Shown in pieces: positions 20,410 through 31,800 of a DNA stretch of 64,000 nucleotides (position 1 is the first letter of the stretch; every line of letters starts with the position of its first letter). Below the pieces are notes generated by a model that did not search any database, was not told the origin of the DNA, and saw only the letters and a list, made by a program, of their open reading frames with translations. Position numbers and translations under genes: made by a program. Source of the stretch: Nemertoderma westbladi (taxonomy: Eukaryota; Xenacoelomorpha; Nemertodermatida; Nemertodermatidae); contig JAUCBJ010002021.1 of the NCBI GenBank assembly GCA_032718475.1, positions 25,285 to 89,284 on the forward strand, written 5' to 3'.

Positions 20410-22250
20410 GCCCATGTGATGAATACCAGGATTTCACTTTTCGGTCGACTTTTTATTATAATTTTATATAGGCCCTATGAAGATTGTTTATTTTTTTACA
20501 TTTCTCTTTATTAAGTGTGGGGCGAGCCACGAAGTGAGTGAGCCTTAGCGTAGGGGTACCATTAATCAACCTGTCGTTCTGTCGCGTTTTTTTTCAGTAT
20601 TTTATTTTAAACGTTAATAACTCGGCCAATCCTTGATGAAATCTATCCAAACTTGGTACACATGTTGTTTGGCAAAAGTTTGAAAATTTTCCAAGTAGAA
20701 TTTGCGTGGGGCCTTCGTGCAGCATCAGTGTAACTGTTATTGCAGTTATAATAAATTTATTTATCCAAATTTAAAATGCGTTAAATTATTATTACTGTAG
20801 GATAAATCAGCTGGGTTTCTGGACAAATTTTGCAATACATTGGGGCAGTCTGCATGTACCATGTGTACCGGTACTGTCAGGCTGTACTCAATCCCTGAAT
20901 CGAGAATCCTGCAATCCACAATCAGTCAATACTGCAATACTGGTCAGCCGGTACCATACACTGCAGACATGCCATATCATGTAATCTAATTAAAGCAACC
21001 GGCAACCCTTGCGGTGATTATAGTTTAGGCCTAATTCAGTAATTAGCCCAGTACCGGCACCGGTAATAATAATATAATACTGTAGTTTAGATAGTTACCG
21101 CTAATCATTCAGTTATTGGCACGGTACACCGTATTGCTGTACTGCCGTTGTAGTGCGCACCGTAGGTACAACCCTACTACCGGTACCGGCTGACCGGTGG
21201 CAACCAGCACTTCAGCACTTGCAGACTTGCACAGCAACAGCACTACCGGCGATACACAGGTTGGAATTTATGTAGAGTTTGCTCAACAGTACAGATATAA
21301 AATAGTTATCTAAATTATATATATTGCTATTGACAAGTATTGAAATATATACCGTTATTCGTGTTATCAGTATTTGCAACATCTGACATTGAAGAGGTGA
21401 GAGAAGATGAATACCGGCACTCAACAAAACCAACGCTTATCACAGGTCGGTATGGTTACCTCGAAACCGGCGCGACTGTCCACTCGAATACAACTTCAAA
21501 ACACAAACGCCAACAATAAACTGAAAGCGAATCGAACGTCTTCAGAAGAATCTGTCATTGGGACGAAGAAAAGGAAGCCGAAACCACGGGAATGGACCAC
21601 AGCTAAGATTGAATGCTCCCATTGTCAGAGTTCCTGGACCGAAATTGAAACACCAATTGCCGATGGGCTTGATCTCTCAAACCAAAACTTCCTCTGCGGG
21701 GTTTGCGCGGCAGTAAAGATTGAAAGTCTGGAAGCTGGCATCCCTAGGTATTATTATTATAAAGAGCGTCAGCCTGCGTTTAATAAATATATTTTAATAC
21801 AAAACAGGTCGAACGCAAAGAGGATTATAATGAAGACGAGTACTGCATTGATTATATTCCTATAAACCACCTGGCTTTGCATATTGAACGTGCGTTTGGA
21901 AATAAGTTCGTGCTACCCTTCCGTGGGTGGTAGATGTCGCGGTTATGTATTGGTGGGTGGGGGGAGGGGAGGGGGGGGTGTGCAGATTAAAAGGGGTGAA
22001 CACGTACTGTCCCCCTTTCTTAGATTAATTGGTGGTGTGGGTTAATCTCTCATAACCTGATTTTGTGATACAGTCGCACAATTTTAATTTGTATCTCATA
22101 ACTGGGCCTCGTGCTGCGCGAAGGCCCCACGAACGTGTTTTATGGCGCTTATTTCTGTCTTATAACCTGTACATATACTAATTCGTTAATTGTTTTGGTT
22201 AGATTGAGCCCTTCTGTAACCTGTGTTTTTGGTGAAAACCTGGTATTCTA
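20410..22250. mobile_element. GCCCATGTGAAGAATACCAGG-type MITE, interrupted
   Basis: The start at 20410 and the ending (CTGGTATTCTA near 22250) match the MITE at 26089-26303. The match breaks near 20517 and resumes near 22136, so about 1.6 kb is inserted. GTGGGGCCTTCGTGCAGC at 20706-20723 and a near-complement at 22111-22133 suggest the termini of one inserted element. Confidence 0.55.
21407..21751 (+). CDS. short Cys-rich (half PHD-like) coding segment, possible exon
   Basis: An ATG-started frame runs to 21865. Residues about 60-105 contain IECSHCQSSW and, 25 residues later, FLCGVCAAVK. These two CxxC pairs resemble the second half of a PHD finger as found in some LINE ORF1 and transposon proteins. 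A GT (CTAG|GTATTA) near 21749-21753 could be a splice donor, after which the frame becomes AT-rich and unlike protein. It lies inside the sequence inserted in the MITE within foldback 2, so it is probably transposon-derived. No full-length partner is visible. Confidence 0.35.
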
Positions 22251-22628
22251 GTACAGTAGTAAAAGGTAAAACCTGGTGTTCGCCATATTCGCTGCTCCTT
22301 GCCGTTGTCCCGGCCCCGGGTACCTCAGTACCCCCCGTTCGTTGTACACCGTATTCGCTCCAACTCGTCGTTGTTCCGGCTGTCCGGGTACCCCCTGTTC
22401 GCCGTATTCACTCCTCCTTGCCGTTCAGCCGTTGTTCCGGGAACCCCTGTTCGCTCCTCCTTGTGCTTTGCCGTGGTCCCGTTTAATCTCCGTTCGCCGT
22501 ATAAATAAGCAAGTATACAGTGCTGCAGTGTGCAGTGCTTGTACCGGTGACTGCTGTACTACAGTACTAATATAGCAGTCCCTGCAGTAACAAACTGCTC
22601 CAATTTATACAAAGATAGTATTACAGTA

Positions 22629-22684
22629 GGGTAAATCTTTTCGACCTACGCGTAGGCCTACGCGTAGGTCGAAAAGATTTACCC
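22629..22684. mobile_element. 56-bp perfectly palindromic insertion with 8-bp target duplication
   Basis: The two halves are exact inverted copies centred at 22656/22657. TTACAGTA flanks both sides (22621-22628 and 22685-22692). The left arm of foldback 2 lacks it, so it is an insertion. The direct repeats suggest an 8-bp target duplication as made by hAT elements. Confidence 0.7.
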
Positions 22685-22916
22685 TTACAGTATTAGCTAT
22701 TTGGTATCTGAATGTTGATATAAATTGAATTCAGAGGCGTATAGTGACGTCACGACCAATCACAGATCGTTTTCATATTTTGAATAATTTTTAAAATGAA
22801 AACACAAATATCTCAGCTATTTTAGCATCTTATTGAATTCTATAAACGCCATTGTGTTTCTGTGATATTATTGCATCTAATTAATCTGGTTTTGAATTTG
22901 AGTCGTGAACCCCATT

Positions 22917-23576
22917 GGCACCAACATCTGACTACTCTCCAATATAGGTTACACCTTCACCTGTTACTTCTTTCTTAGCCGTGAGTGACCTGGTATTTCC
23001 CCTATTTACTAATAGTCCACTTCTATCGTAACAAATAACCAAATGTATTGTCCTTACTGTATTACATTCCTACAGTAGTTATTGCATCATTGTTCGGTCT
23101 GCCAATACATATTTAACACCCGATTTTTAGGTCTCCAATATTCATTCACACCTTCTCAATGTCTTTGTACTCACATCATACCATCACTCACTCTGTAGCC
23201 AAGATGCCATCCTCTATTGTTCTCTCACTTATTGTGTTACATATTATCTCCTACAGTATTCTCGTTTATCGGTTTGGGATTACTTCACTCACAATAGTGT
23301 CACCCTCCTCCCTTCTCCTCCCTTCTCCTTAGTGGTTGAGCCAGAATTTTTATTTTCGCTTTCATTCTTTAGAACCTTTAGAATCGTTACAATCTTATAA
23401 GTGATTTGTTGGTACCAATAGATAGCTGTCCATACAAGGATTCTAAATATGTAAAAAATTGTGAACTTGGTTGGGAATTACCTAAGATAGGGGCATTCGA
23501 AAGTTGCATGCATTTGCTTCCTATGCAGGCCATTTATTATTTAATAAACATTAATAAACAAACAAACAACGCATTC
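22917..23576. other. intergenic stretch, no supported feature
   Basis: Pyrimidine-rich tract near 23300-23335. No gene, RNA or element boundary was recognised. Confidence 0.4.
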
Positions 23577-24030
23577 TCAAACACGGCGTTTTGACCTTTC
23601 GATTCCTTGGTGGGAATCGTGGATCCGTTCTAGAACTTCCCTTCGACATTCCGGGGGAATTATAACCAATCCCCTGTCGATAGATAATTCAGTCCACACT
23701 TTTATCCGCTGTTGAACAAGGCGATTGTAAACTGAGTCACCTTGAAAGTCACACACAATCGCACCAATTAAGGCCAACTTTATTCTTTAGGCGCTGCTAC
23801 TTTCCTAATACGTTCTAGAACAGGGTCAATGTAAGTAGGATCAGTGTTACCTCTCGGATCGGTCCGGATCAGTGTTACCTTCTGGCAAAACAAAGCACAT
23901 TCCACGACAGCCGACATTCACACAGTCATTCTCGTCTGTTGGGTAGGGATCCGACACTGGTGTACGGGACAAGGCGTCAGGAATATTAACAGTGAGATTT
24001 ACCTTTACGCCTTTGCACCTCAATAGTGAA
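23577..24030 (-). pseudogene. Gypsy-type retrotransposon remnant (RNase H end to integrase zinc domain)
   Basis: On the minus strand the part near 23900-24030 reads VNIPDALSRTPVSDPYP, the end of a Ty3/Gypsy RNase H region (DALSR motif). The part at 23577-23777 reads LVIIPPECRREVLERIHDSH followed by QGIERSKRR, the start of the Gypsy integrase HHCC module. Frames are broken between them, LTRs are absent and the piece is short, so this is an old fragment. The catalytic core is missing. Confidence 0.75.
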
Positions 24031-24094
24031 CCAACTTAAAAAGTCCTTTTCACGCAAAACTCATATAATTACATAAAAAATTATATTAAAAAAA

Positions 24095-24203
24095 GCCCCC
24101 AAGGGATAGCACCGCTTCTCGTCTGATCAACGGAAGTTAAAACCCTTCGGCTTGGTTAGTACTCGGATAGGAGACCGCAATGGGACAAAGAAGGCTGTTA
24201 TAT
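24095..24203 (+). pseudogene. 5S rRNA-derived sequence (pseudogene or 5S-type SINE head)
   Basis: The block TTCTCGTCTGATCAACGGAA followed by GGTTAGTACTCGGATAGGAG and ACCGC matches the conserved middle of animal 5S rRNA, which contains the polymerase III internal promoter (A box, intermediate element, C box). The first about 15 and last about 25 bases are diverged and would not pair into helix I, so it is not a functional 5S gene. 5S-headed SINEs are known in several animals. Other copies would be needed to tell a SINE from a lone pseudogene. Confidence 0.65.
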
Positions 24204-25230
24204 CATATTAGGGTGAGTGAGGGAGACTTGACTATAGGGGAGACTAGGACCAAAAACTATTGTAAATTATTTAACAATACCACACAAAAATGTGTAAAAT
24301 ACATGTTGGCTACACACCCGCGCAACAATATACACAACAATATTATTAACAACAATATTAAATATACATATATATATTACGATTTTCAATTATAATACGT
24401 TTAATACATATTTTTTTTATTCTGCATTTTATTACTTTTATTTGAAAGTTGGTCAGTATTTTGAATACATAAAAAACTTTTAAGTAACCTAAAAACGCAT
24501 AGATATATATTTCATTCAATAATATTATAATAAATTTAATAAAAAATAAAATTATTAATTAGTTAATTAATTTTATATCTCAATTATTTTTCTTTAATAA
24601 TGCAGACGTTATTAGCCAAATGTCCATTATATTTAGACACTTTGAAAGTTGTTAAGAAACAAATTATTATCACTTAGAGAGAGAGTGGTCTTTAAATTAA
24701 TAATACAACGGTGGTATGAAAAAATCTTAAATGTATCGGACTATTTTGTTATTTATTTGGAAACAATTTGTTGGTAAGAAACAAGGCGACGACCTTTGTA
24801 AGAATTGGAGCATTCAGGGTAGTTATGGTAAAACTTATTTGGAGTGTGGAGAGGATTTAATGTATTAATTTGAAATCTGGGTTGGATTTCATCCAACCAG
24901 TTCGCCGGATTTGTTGAAAGGGAGTGATTGCCTAGCAACTGGTCCAAACAAAATTCCAACCTTGGTACAAACATTGCCAAACTGTCTGATATCTGAATTA
25001 GGTTAGATTAGGCACGACATAAATTGTTTTATATTTAATGAAACCGTACATAAACAAATTTTAATTATTGATAATATTACACAACATTAAAGTTTTAAAA
25101 CAATCCATACATCAGTTGCTGTGGTAGAGAGTAGACCATATAAATTGCACAACAACAGTAGGGACCTAGTCTCTGGAGTAGTTAAACGTTAAACCGGAAA
25201 TTATGGATAAAAAACACGTTTTATTGTTTT
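24204..25230. other. AT-rich intergenic stretch
   Basis: Very AT-rich, with TA-rich tracts at 24360-24620. The frames present are short and unlike protein. Nothing is supported. Confidence 0.4.
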
Positions 25231-25368
25231 CGTAGTAAAATTATTATAATAGCGCGAATGAAAAAATGCCATAGTTTAATTAAGCGGAACGTTTAGATTT
25301 ATTACTATAAATCCTGTGTAAACTATGGCATTTTTTTCATTCGCGCTAGTTATAATAAATTTACTACG
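25231..25368. mobile_element. hairpin MITE-like element
   Basis: Left arm 25231-25278 and right arm 25319-25368 are near-exact inverted copies (CGTAGTAAAATTATTATAAT and its complement) around a 40-base centre. A short non-autonomous foldback is likely. No target duplication was recognised. Confidence 0.6.
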
Positions 25369-25711
25369 ATTACGTTATACAACTGGAAATTCAACAACAT
25401 CTGTTTTATTGTTTTGGTTAGAAAGGCCACCAACAGTTGTCTGTTCCTTCCCTTTATGTACCGGTAACGTGAATGTATGCCACCTGTATGGCTTCCTGTT
25501 GTTTAGGCCTATCTATACCTTATGTGGCCCGTGTTAGTTTTGCAATATCCTTACCCTTAATTTAATTTGTAAAGTAGGTAAAATAACTACTGTAATAGAA
25601 GCAACAAACTATGTAACGAAAACTGAAACACTACGAACTATATATCTAATTGATTTACTTCGAATTTACAACTACTGAGTAATTGTTGTGTCCCCCAAAC
25701 GAACCAATGAA

Positions 25712-25808
25712 ATGTCTGAGAACCGAGAATCAATTAAAACAGAAGAAACGGCATCGAAGGATGATAAGGAAGCAGTAGAACAAACTGAGCCCGATGTTTC
25801 AACTCAGA
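25712..25808 (+). CDS. TCTE1: TCTE1 exon 1 (start codon)
   Basis: ATG at 25712 opens an acidic, low-complexity N-terminus (MSENRESIKTEETASKDDKE). The exon ends in phase 1 at CAGA|GTAAGT, a strong donor. A nearby ATG at 25707 gives a short frame and is not used. Confidence 0.7.
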
Positions 25809-28800
25809 GTAAGTTCACCTCCTCAATAATACACCCTAGTTAATGGTTGTAAAACGTAATTGAAAAACTTTCGGTTGCTATTCGGTTAATCGGAATTAAC
25901 GCAGATAAAGATCTGCTCTGTTTCGGCGCCTCCGCACTTATTTACTGTAAGTATTTTTGGATATTTCGATATTTTAATTGTCGCTTACTTTACTTGTACT
26001 GTATTTTTTTACAGTAAGTACACAAGTAAATAATGTATCTACTGTAATAGCCTAGCGCCCCTAACATGACTTGAAAATAAATGCTTTCGCCCATGTGAAG
26101 AATACCAGGATTTCACTCGACTTTTTATTGAAATTTTATATTTGAAGATTTTTATTTTTTTTATTTATCTTTATTAAGTGTTTTATAGCGCTTATTTCTG
26201 TTTTATAACCTGTACATATGCTAATTAGTTTATTGTTTTGGTTAGATGTAGCCCTTCTGTAACTGGTATTTTTGGTGAGAACCTGGTATTCTACACATGG
26301 GGGTAAACTGCAAAGTGAAATACAGTATAACGGCAGGAAGTCTGGTATTCTTCACATAGGCCAATAAATTTTTCGTAAGTTAAGTATATTATGTGTACAA
26401 CTTACTACCGGTATCTTTGTGCGTACAATCTATGCAATCGCACCATGCAATCTACACATTGCTTGCTACTGTATGATGCAGCATGCATTAACAATGCTAT
26501 GCCGACTTGACGACAAAATTGCGCCGTCACAACTCCCCATCCCCTCTATTTGTGCGCACAACCTACTACGAATCACTATTGGGATGATACAAGAAGGCTC
26601 CACTATATTTTCTTGTTACTATTAAGAAAGGGAGGGCGTCATATTCCGCGTGCCACAATGAGTTTAACGGCCCGTGAAGTTTGTCAGACTTTTTGCTGTT
26701 ATACAGTAGTTTTAGCTTTGCTTGGAGTTTACCCAGTTTGCACTTTGAATCAACCACGTTTTCAATGTTACAGAAAAACTGAATCCAACAAAACCAATAA
26801 ACGAATTAGTAGTTGTACTGGTTATAAGAAAGAAGAAGCGCTATAATACACTTATAAGGATCAATCTAAAAAAATACAAATTCTTCATACTGCTGTAATA
26901 TATATATAAAAAAAATTTCGATCGAAAATAATTGAAATCCTCCTTTACATGGGCGCCACTGACTTCCTGTGTGCAAAGTCCAGTGATTTATTTACCTTGG
27001 TTACCTTTATTTACCTTGGTTGCCTTTATTTACCTTGGTTACCTTTATTTACCTTGGTTACGTTTTCTCCTCCCCAGTTGCCGCACCGACTCCGAGCCTA
27101 CCCGACGACTCGTTTCAGTTCGCAGAAGGCGACGGAAATCCCGCCGCCGACGGCCGCAAAATGCGTCGGATTATCGCGGAAGACCCCGAGTGGACCCTCG
27201 CGACGGTGCCGATGTTGTCCGAGTTGGTAAACGATCACATCGTCGCCAACTTCGCAACTAATCCTATTCTCGATGACCTTAGAAAACCTGATAGAGTGAA
27301 GGTTAGAGCTTATAACTGATGATTTTTATAGATTTTATATCTACTGTAGTAGGCCTCCTATATTATATATCTATTGCCATACTCTACTTCTTACTGTATT
27401 TCCTCTTTCATCCTCGCATTTATTCTACCATACTTCGGCAGTAGATACTTAAACAAAATTACTACTACTACTAGGTCGAGCGAACTCGTACAATGGCAAT
27501 GAGATCCTTCCAGGCTTCCACCATTACCGATCACACTGTACTATTCGGCCTTCTTAAAAGTAATGGCCTCTCTATCAGAGGCCTATTTGTCGTTTACCTA
27601 TCACCCTATCAGAGGCCATGGTTGCCTGGTTCTACTTCTAGTGCAGTAGTGCTAATGTACCTACCGGTTACCTACACATACCGTAATTGTTGTGTAACAA
27701 CCCGTTGCTATGGTTACATGAATTTTACAAAATTGTGTTTTAGTTAAGTTTTAGTTAAATTTTTAACTTTTATTTAACTAGACACCTCAGAATTAGTTGA
27801 AAAAGTTAGTTAACTAGTCATTTTTAATTATTTAGTTGGGTTTAGTTAAATTGTCACTACAAAATTAGTTGAACAGCACTGCCATGTTCAGTATCCCTTT
27901 CAAGTTGATCTATATATGTTGTGGCCGGTCGTCCACGACTACGCTTTCCATGAGTTGGTTGCCAGAGAAGTAGATCTGGTATGACCTAGTCTTTACTTCG
28001 CCAGCAGTGCCCACTGAATCTTAATCTGCGTTCACGGAGGGTGGTTGATACAGGCGGTATTGTACCATAAAGCTCGGCGTTTGTCATGTGTTGTCTCCAG
28101 CTGATGTTTAGGGCTGCCCTTAGTAGTCTTGTGTAGCAACCATCAATTCGTTGTTCAAGTGAGTTAGTCAGTGTCCAGGTCTCACTCCCGTATAAAAATA
28201 CACTTTCCACTGTGGCTCGAAAGAACTTAGTCTTCAAGTGCCTGGAGAGATTTCATTTCCAAATTGTATCCATTTTTGATAGAGCTACCCAAGCCTTTGC
28301 TTTAAAGAAAATTACCGTTATTCTTACCTTACTTTACTCAACTTACTTTACTTTACTCAACTTACTTTTTTTTCCCAGATTGGGTTACTATATTTACAAA
28401 TCTAAAAACATTACCTTATACAACTTTGCACAAAACAATATCCACCACCAACTGAAGACAAGAACATAAATTACCAATAAATGTATACGTATTGACAGTT
28501 CTACACCCAGTGCCCGGGGTCTGAGTCAGCATTTGCCAACACGAGGGACGTGTCGGCAACAGATTCCCGCATTGATCGCCTAGCCGCTGATCGGTAGCCG
28601 CGCAGGCACATCAAGGAAGAACGGAGGAGAGAGAAGATTAACTTTCTCCGCACCCATGATACACATCAACTTCTTGACTTTACTCAACTTACTTTACTCT
28701 ACTGTACTCCTGTCAGTTTACTTTACATCCATCTAAGGAACTTCGACTGATTTCTCCCTCTATCCCATTGGCTGTTACTGTTTACTTTACTTCCATCCTA

Positions 28801-31800
28801 GGTACTTCGACTGATTTCTCCCTCTATCCCATTGGCTGTTACTGTTTACTTTACTTCCATCCTAGGTACTTCGACGGATTTCTCCCTCTATCCCATTGGC
28901 TGTTACCGCACCTTTGGTTGGCGATGAGTCGTACTGGAAGCGATGTTGTAAGGCCAGGTGGCCTGTCTGTAACCCAACGGACTACCAAGGGAGTTTCAAG
29001 ATCATGCTATTCCAAAAGTATATTGAGGATCTTATTGAAAATTATGTACCGTCGTCTGGGTCAGCAACTATTGCCTCCTTAGACGAGGTATTTAAACAGA
29101 CATACCGTGCGTAGACGTGGCGCATATTATTGCAAATGGGTGATTCTCAATAAAAGTAGCCAAAATTGAAAATCATATTTTACATTGCTTCATGTGTCCT
29201 CAGAATTTTATCTAGTGAACAAAATTTGATGCGGTAAAGTTTTTCAGAAAGCAGATAATTTTATAATAGTGGTCAACTTGTGTGTAAGGTAATACACCCT
29301 CGTAATCATAGTTAATTTTCAAATTATTTCTCAAAAATGCATATTTTTGAACTTAAAGTGCAAAATGTAGAATTTTGAACACTTCCCTGTGTTTATACTA
29401 CACACACATACAAATGTAAAGATATTAGTCCGGCAGCAAATAGCACAAATTTTGGTGAACCGTGTTTTTTTATACCCATAAAATGTTTTATCGGTTTTGT
29501 ACTCATTAGACCCTGCTGAACAATATTTAGGAGGGTGTCGCCCCTACAACCTTGAGCATTTCTCATAAATCGTGTTACCATGGTTACCGGGGTGTTTATC
29601 TGCAGCTGCCATGTTTTAAACACACAATGGTTACAGGATTTACCCGAAGCCTGACTAAACCAATGATTGCGAATTCGATGAGCTTATTTTCAAACCACTG
29701 TTACCCTGGTAACCGTTGCTAGAGGCAGTAATCTACGGTTCACGCCATAGCAAACACCAACTAACCCATTATGCGACCTCAGTATCAACATATTCCCTTA
29801 GTATATCGCATACTGAACTTGTATTCGACAATTCGAGTCACAGTTATTATGACAACCGTTGCTACGGTAACTACTGTAGTATATCATAGCAACCAGCTAC
29901 CAAAGTATTCTATGATTATATGATAGTACTGTTTCAACATACCCCCGCTGTATGGTACATAGTGCATAGTGGGTTTATTGAACTTGGTTTCTAGCCACAG
30001 TTACCATGACAACTGTTGCTATGTAGACTAGACAGTGATTTTAAATATGATTTTAAAGGTCGTTGATATTCACAGGAACTATTGTAGAGGAATTAACTTT
30101 AGGTAAGTATTTTAGTTCACAATTTTTATTAATAATAAATTGATATATCAATTATCAAAGATCATAAGATCTTAATCCTGTAATCGAAATTGTTGAATCA
30201 TTAACCCTATGGCATATCAAATAGTTGGAAATTCAAATATACATAGTTATTATTATTATTTGTTTGTTGTTATTATTGTTGTTATTATTATTATTATTGG
30301 CCTTTTGAATGTGCACTGCCTTTTTCTTCTCACTGTTAGTAGTGCAGTACTTACAGCAGTAAATGGGGAGTACAAAACCAAGAGGTAAAGTCGCGTTAGG
30401 TCCCAAAGAGCGTTAGGTGCCAATGCCATTTAGAGGAGCAGGTTGGTAAAGGAGCAGGTTACAGAGGCGTGCTGGGGGAACCAAAACAATAAACAAAAGT
30501 TAACACATGTGTTTTGTACTGGTCTTGGGTGGGTCTTGGGTCATTTGTTTTATACTAACCCCAGTAGTAATGTTAGTTAATAAAACTTAAACTTAAAAAC
30601 AGCTAACATGGTAAATTTATACCTTGTTACAGTACCTTATACTAATTTAATGTGTAAAATTACAGGCGCAGACACTGATATTGTATTGAATAATTGTATA
30701 TGAATGATATAATTGTTAAATTACAGGCACATACAATGTCCATTTGTTTAAGGTGTGAGAAATAAGGCAATTATTACATATGAAATTGTTAAATTACAGG
30801 CAAGGACGTGGTATCACAGGCTGGACAATTTTCTTTAGTCTGTTAAAATAAATCAAAGACCTAACAAGCTCGACCAATAACACCATTGAATTCAGCATTA
30901 AAAGATGTCTCAGAATATATATAGTTTTCCACACATTTATGAAATTCATTTTTTAACATAGTTTTGGCCACTTTTAAGAATCGCCCAATGATAACTTTTC
31001 GTAGATTACATTATTGCTGACACCGCTGTGCTGTGCTTATTCTGATAAAATCTTTTCACCTCCCTATTCACTCACCCAACACACACCGATTATATTTTTA
31101 CCTATTGTATAATTATCTCGATGTTATAAGGTTACACATTGATTTTAACGAGTATTATTTATCTTTTAGGTCCTCCCATTGGCTAGCACTTATGTTCGCC
31201 GACTCGATATAAAACAGCTGTTGCCTCCGATCAAGGAATTACCCAGGATGGGTGAGGATATTTTGGACGATTCCGCCAGTACAGCCAGCGACATATCGGA
31301 AATTGACCACTTTGAATTTGAGAATGTGTTCAAACAGTTACCGCATTTTGAGGATTTGAGCGTGACATACCAGGTGAATATTATCATATTCTTGCTCTGT
31401 GTAGACCTACCTACTATAATTATATATAATATATATTTATAATAATTTATTTTATAGAACTAATTGAAATCTCATTTTTTAGGTGAAAGATTGCGGAATG
31501 AATTTTGAATGGAATTTATTCATATTTACCGGCCGTGACTGCCAGCTGTTGGCGAAGTCTCTCAACAGTTGCCGGACGTTGAAACGACTTTGTATCCATC
31601 ATAGCAAAGTTGACTGCGATAAGGTGAGAAGAAACGTCTTTGTTGAGAGATCAAACCTCCCTCAAGTTATTATTACCAGCAATAATTTAAAGTCCATCCT
31701 CACTCACATGATTGCTCTACTTTCTCGTAGGCTTTTCTCGCCTTGAGTTATCGAAGAGTAAAATGCTCCAAAAAATTTGAATGTTATAAATAAAATACAA

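Larger units (their letters stand above)
19343..22916. repeat. foldback structure 2 with nested insertions
   Basis: Left arm about 19343-19800 and right arm about 22290-22916 are inverted copies, starting at GGGGTTCACGACTC (19346-19359) and ending at its complement (22901-22914). The right arm is longer: it has about three tandem copies of a GC-rich ~60-bp unit (22276-22440) where the left arm has fewer, and a palindromic insertion at 22629-22684. The centre holds a MITE copy split by further DNA. No transposase was recognised. Confidence 0.75.

Noticed and set aside
22223-22575. Overlapping GC-rich ORFs in the right arm of foldback 2
   Set aside because: They follow the tandem ~60-bp units, overlap in all frames and have no motif.
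24095-24203. Functional 5S rRNA gene
   Set aside because: Both ends that should pair as helix I are diverged, and no T-run terminator follows at the right place.
26932-27261. Other-frame ORFs over TCTE1 exon 2
   Set aside because: The frame giving MRRIIAEDPEWTLATVP matches DRC5 and joins in phase; the others do not.
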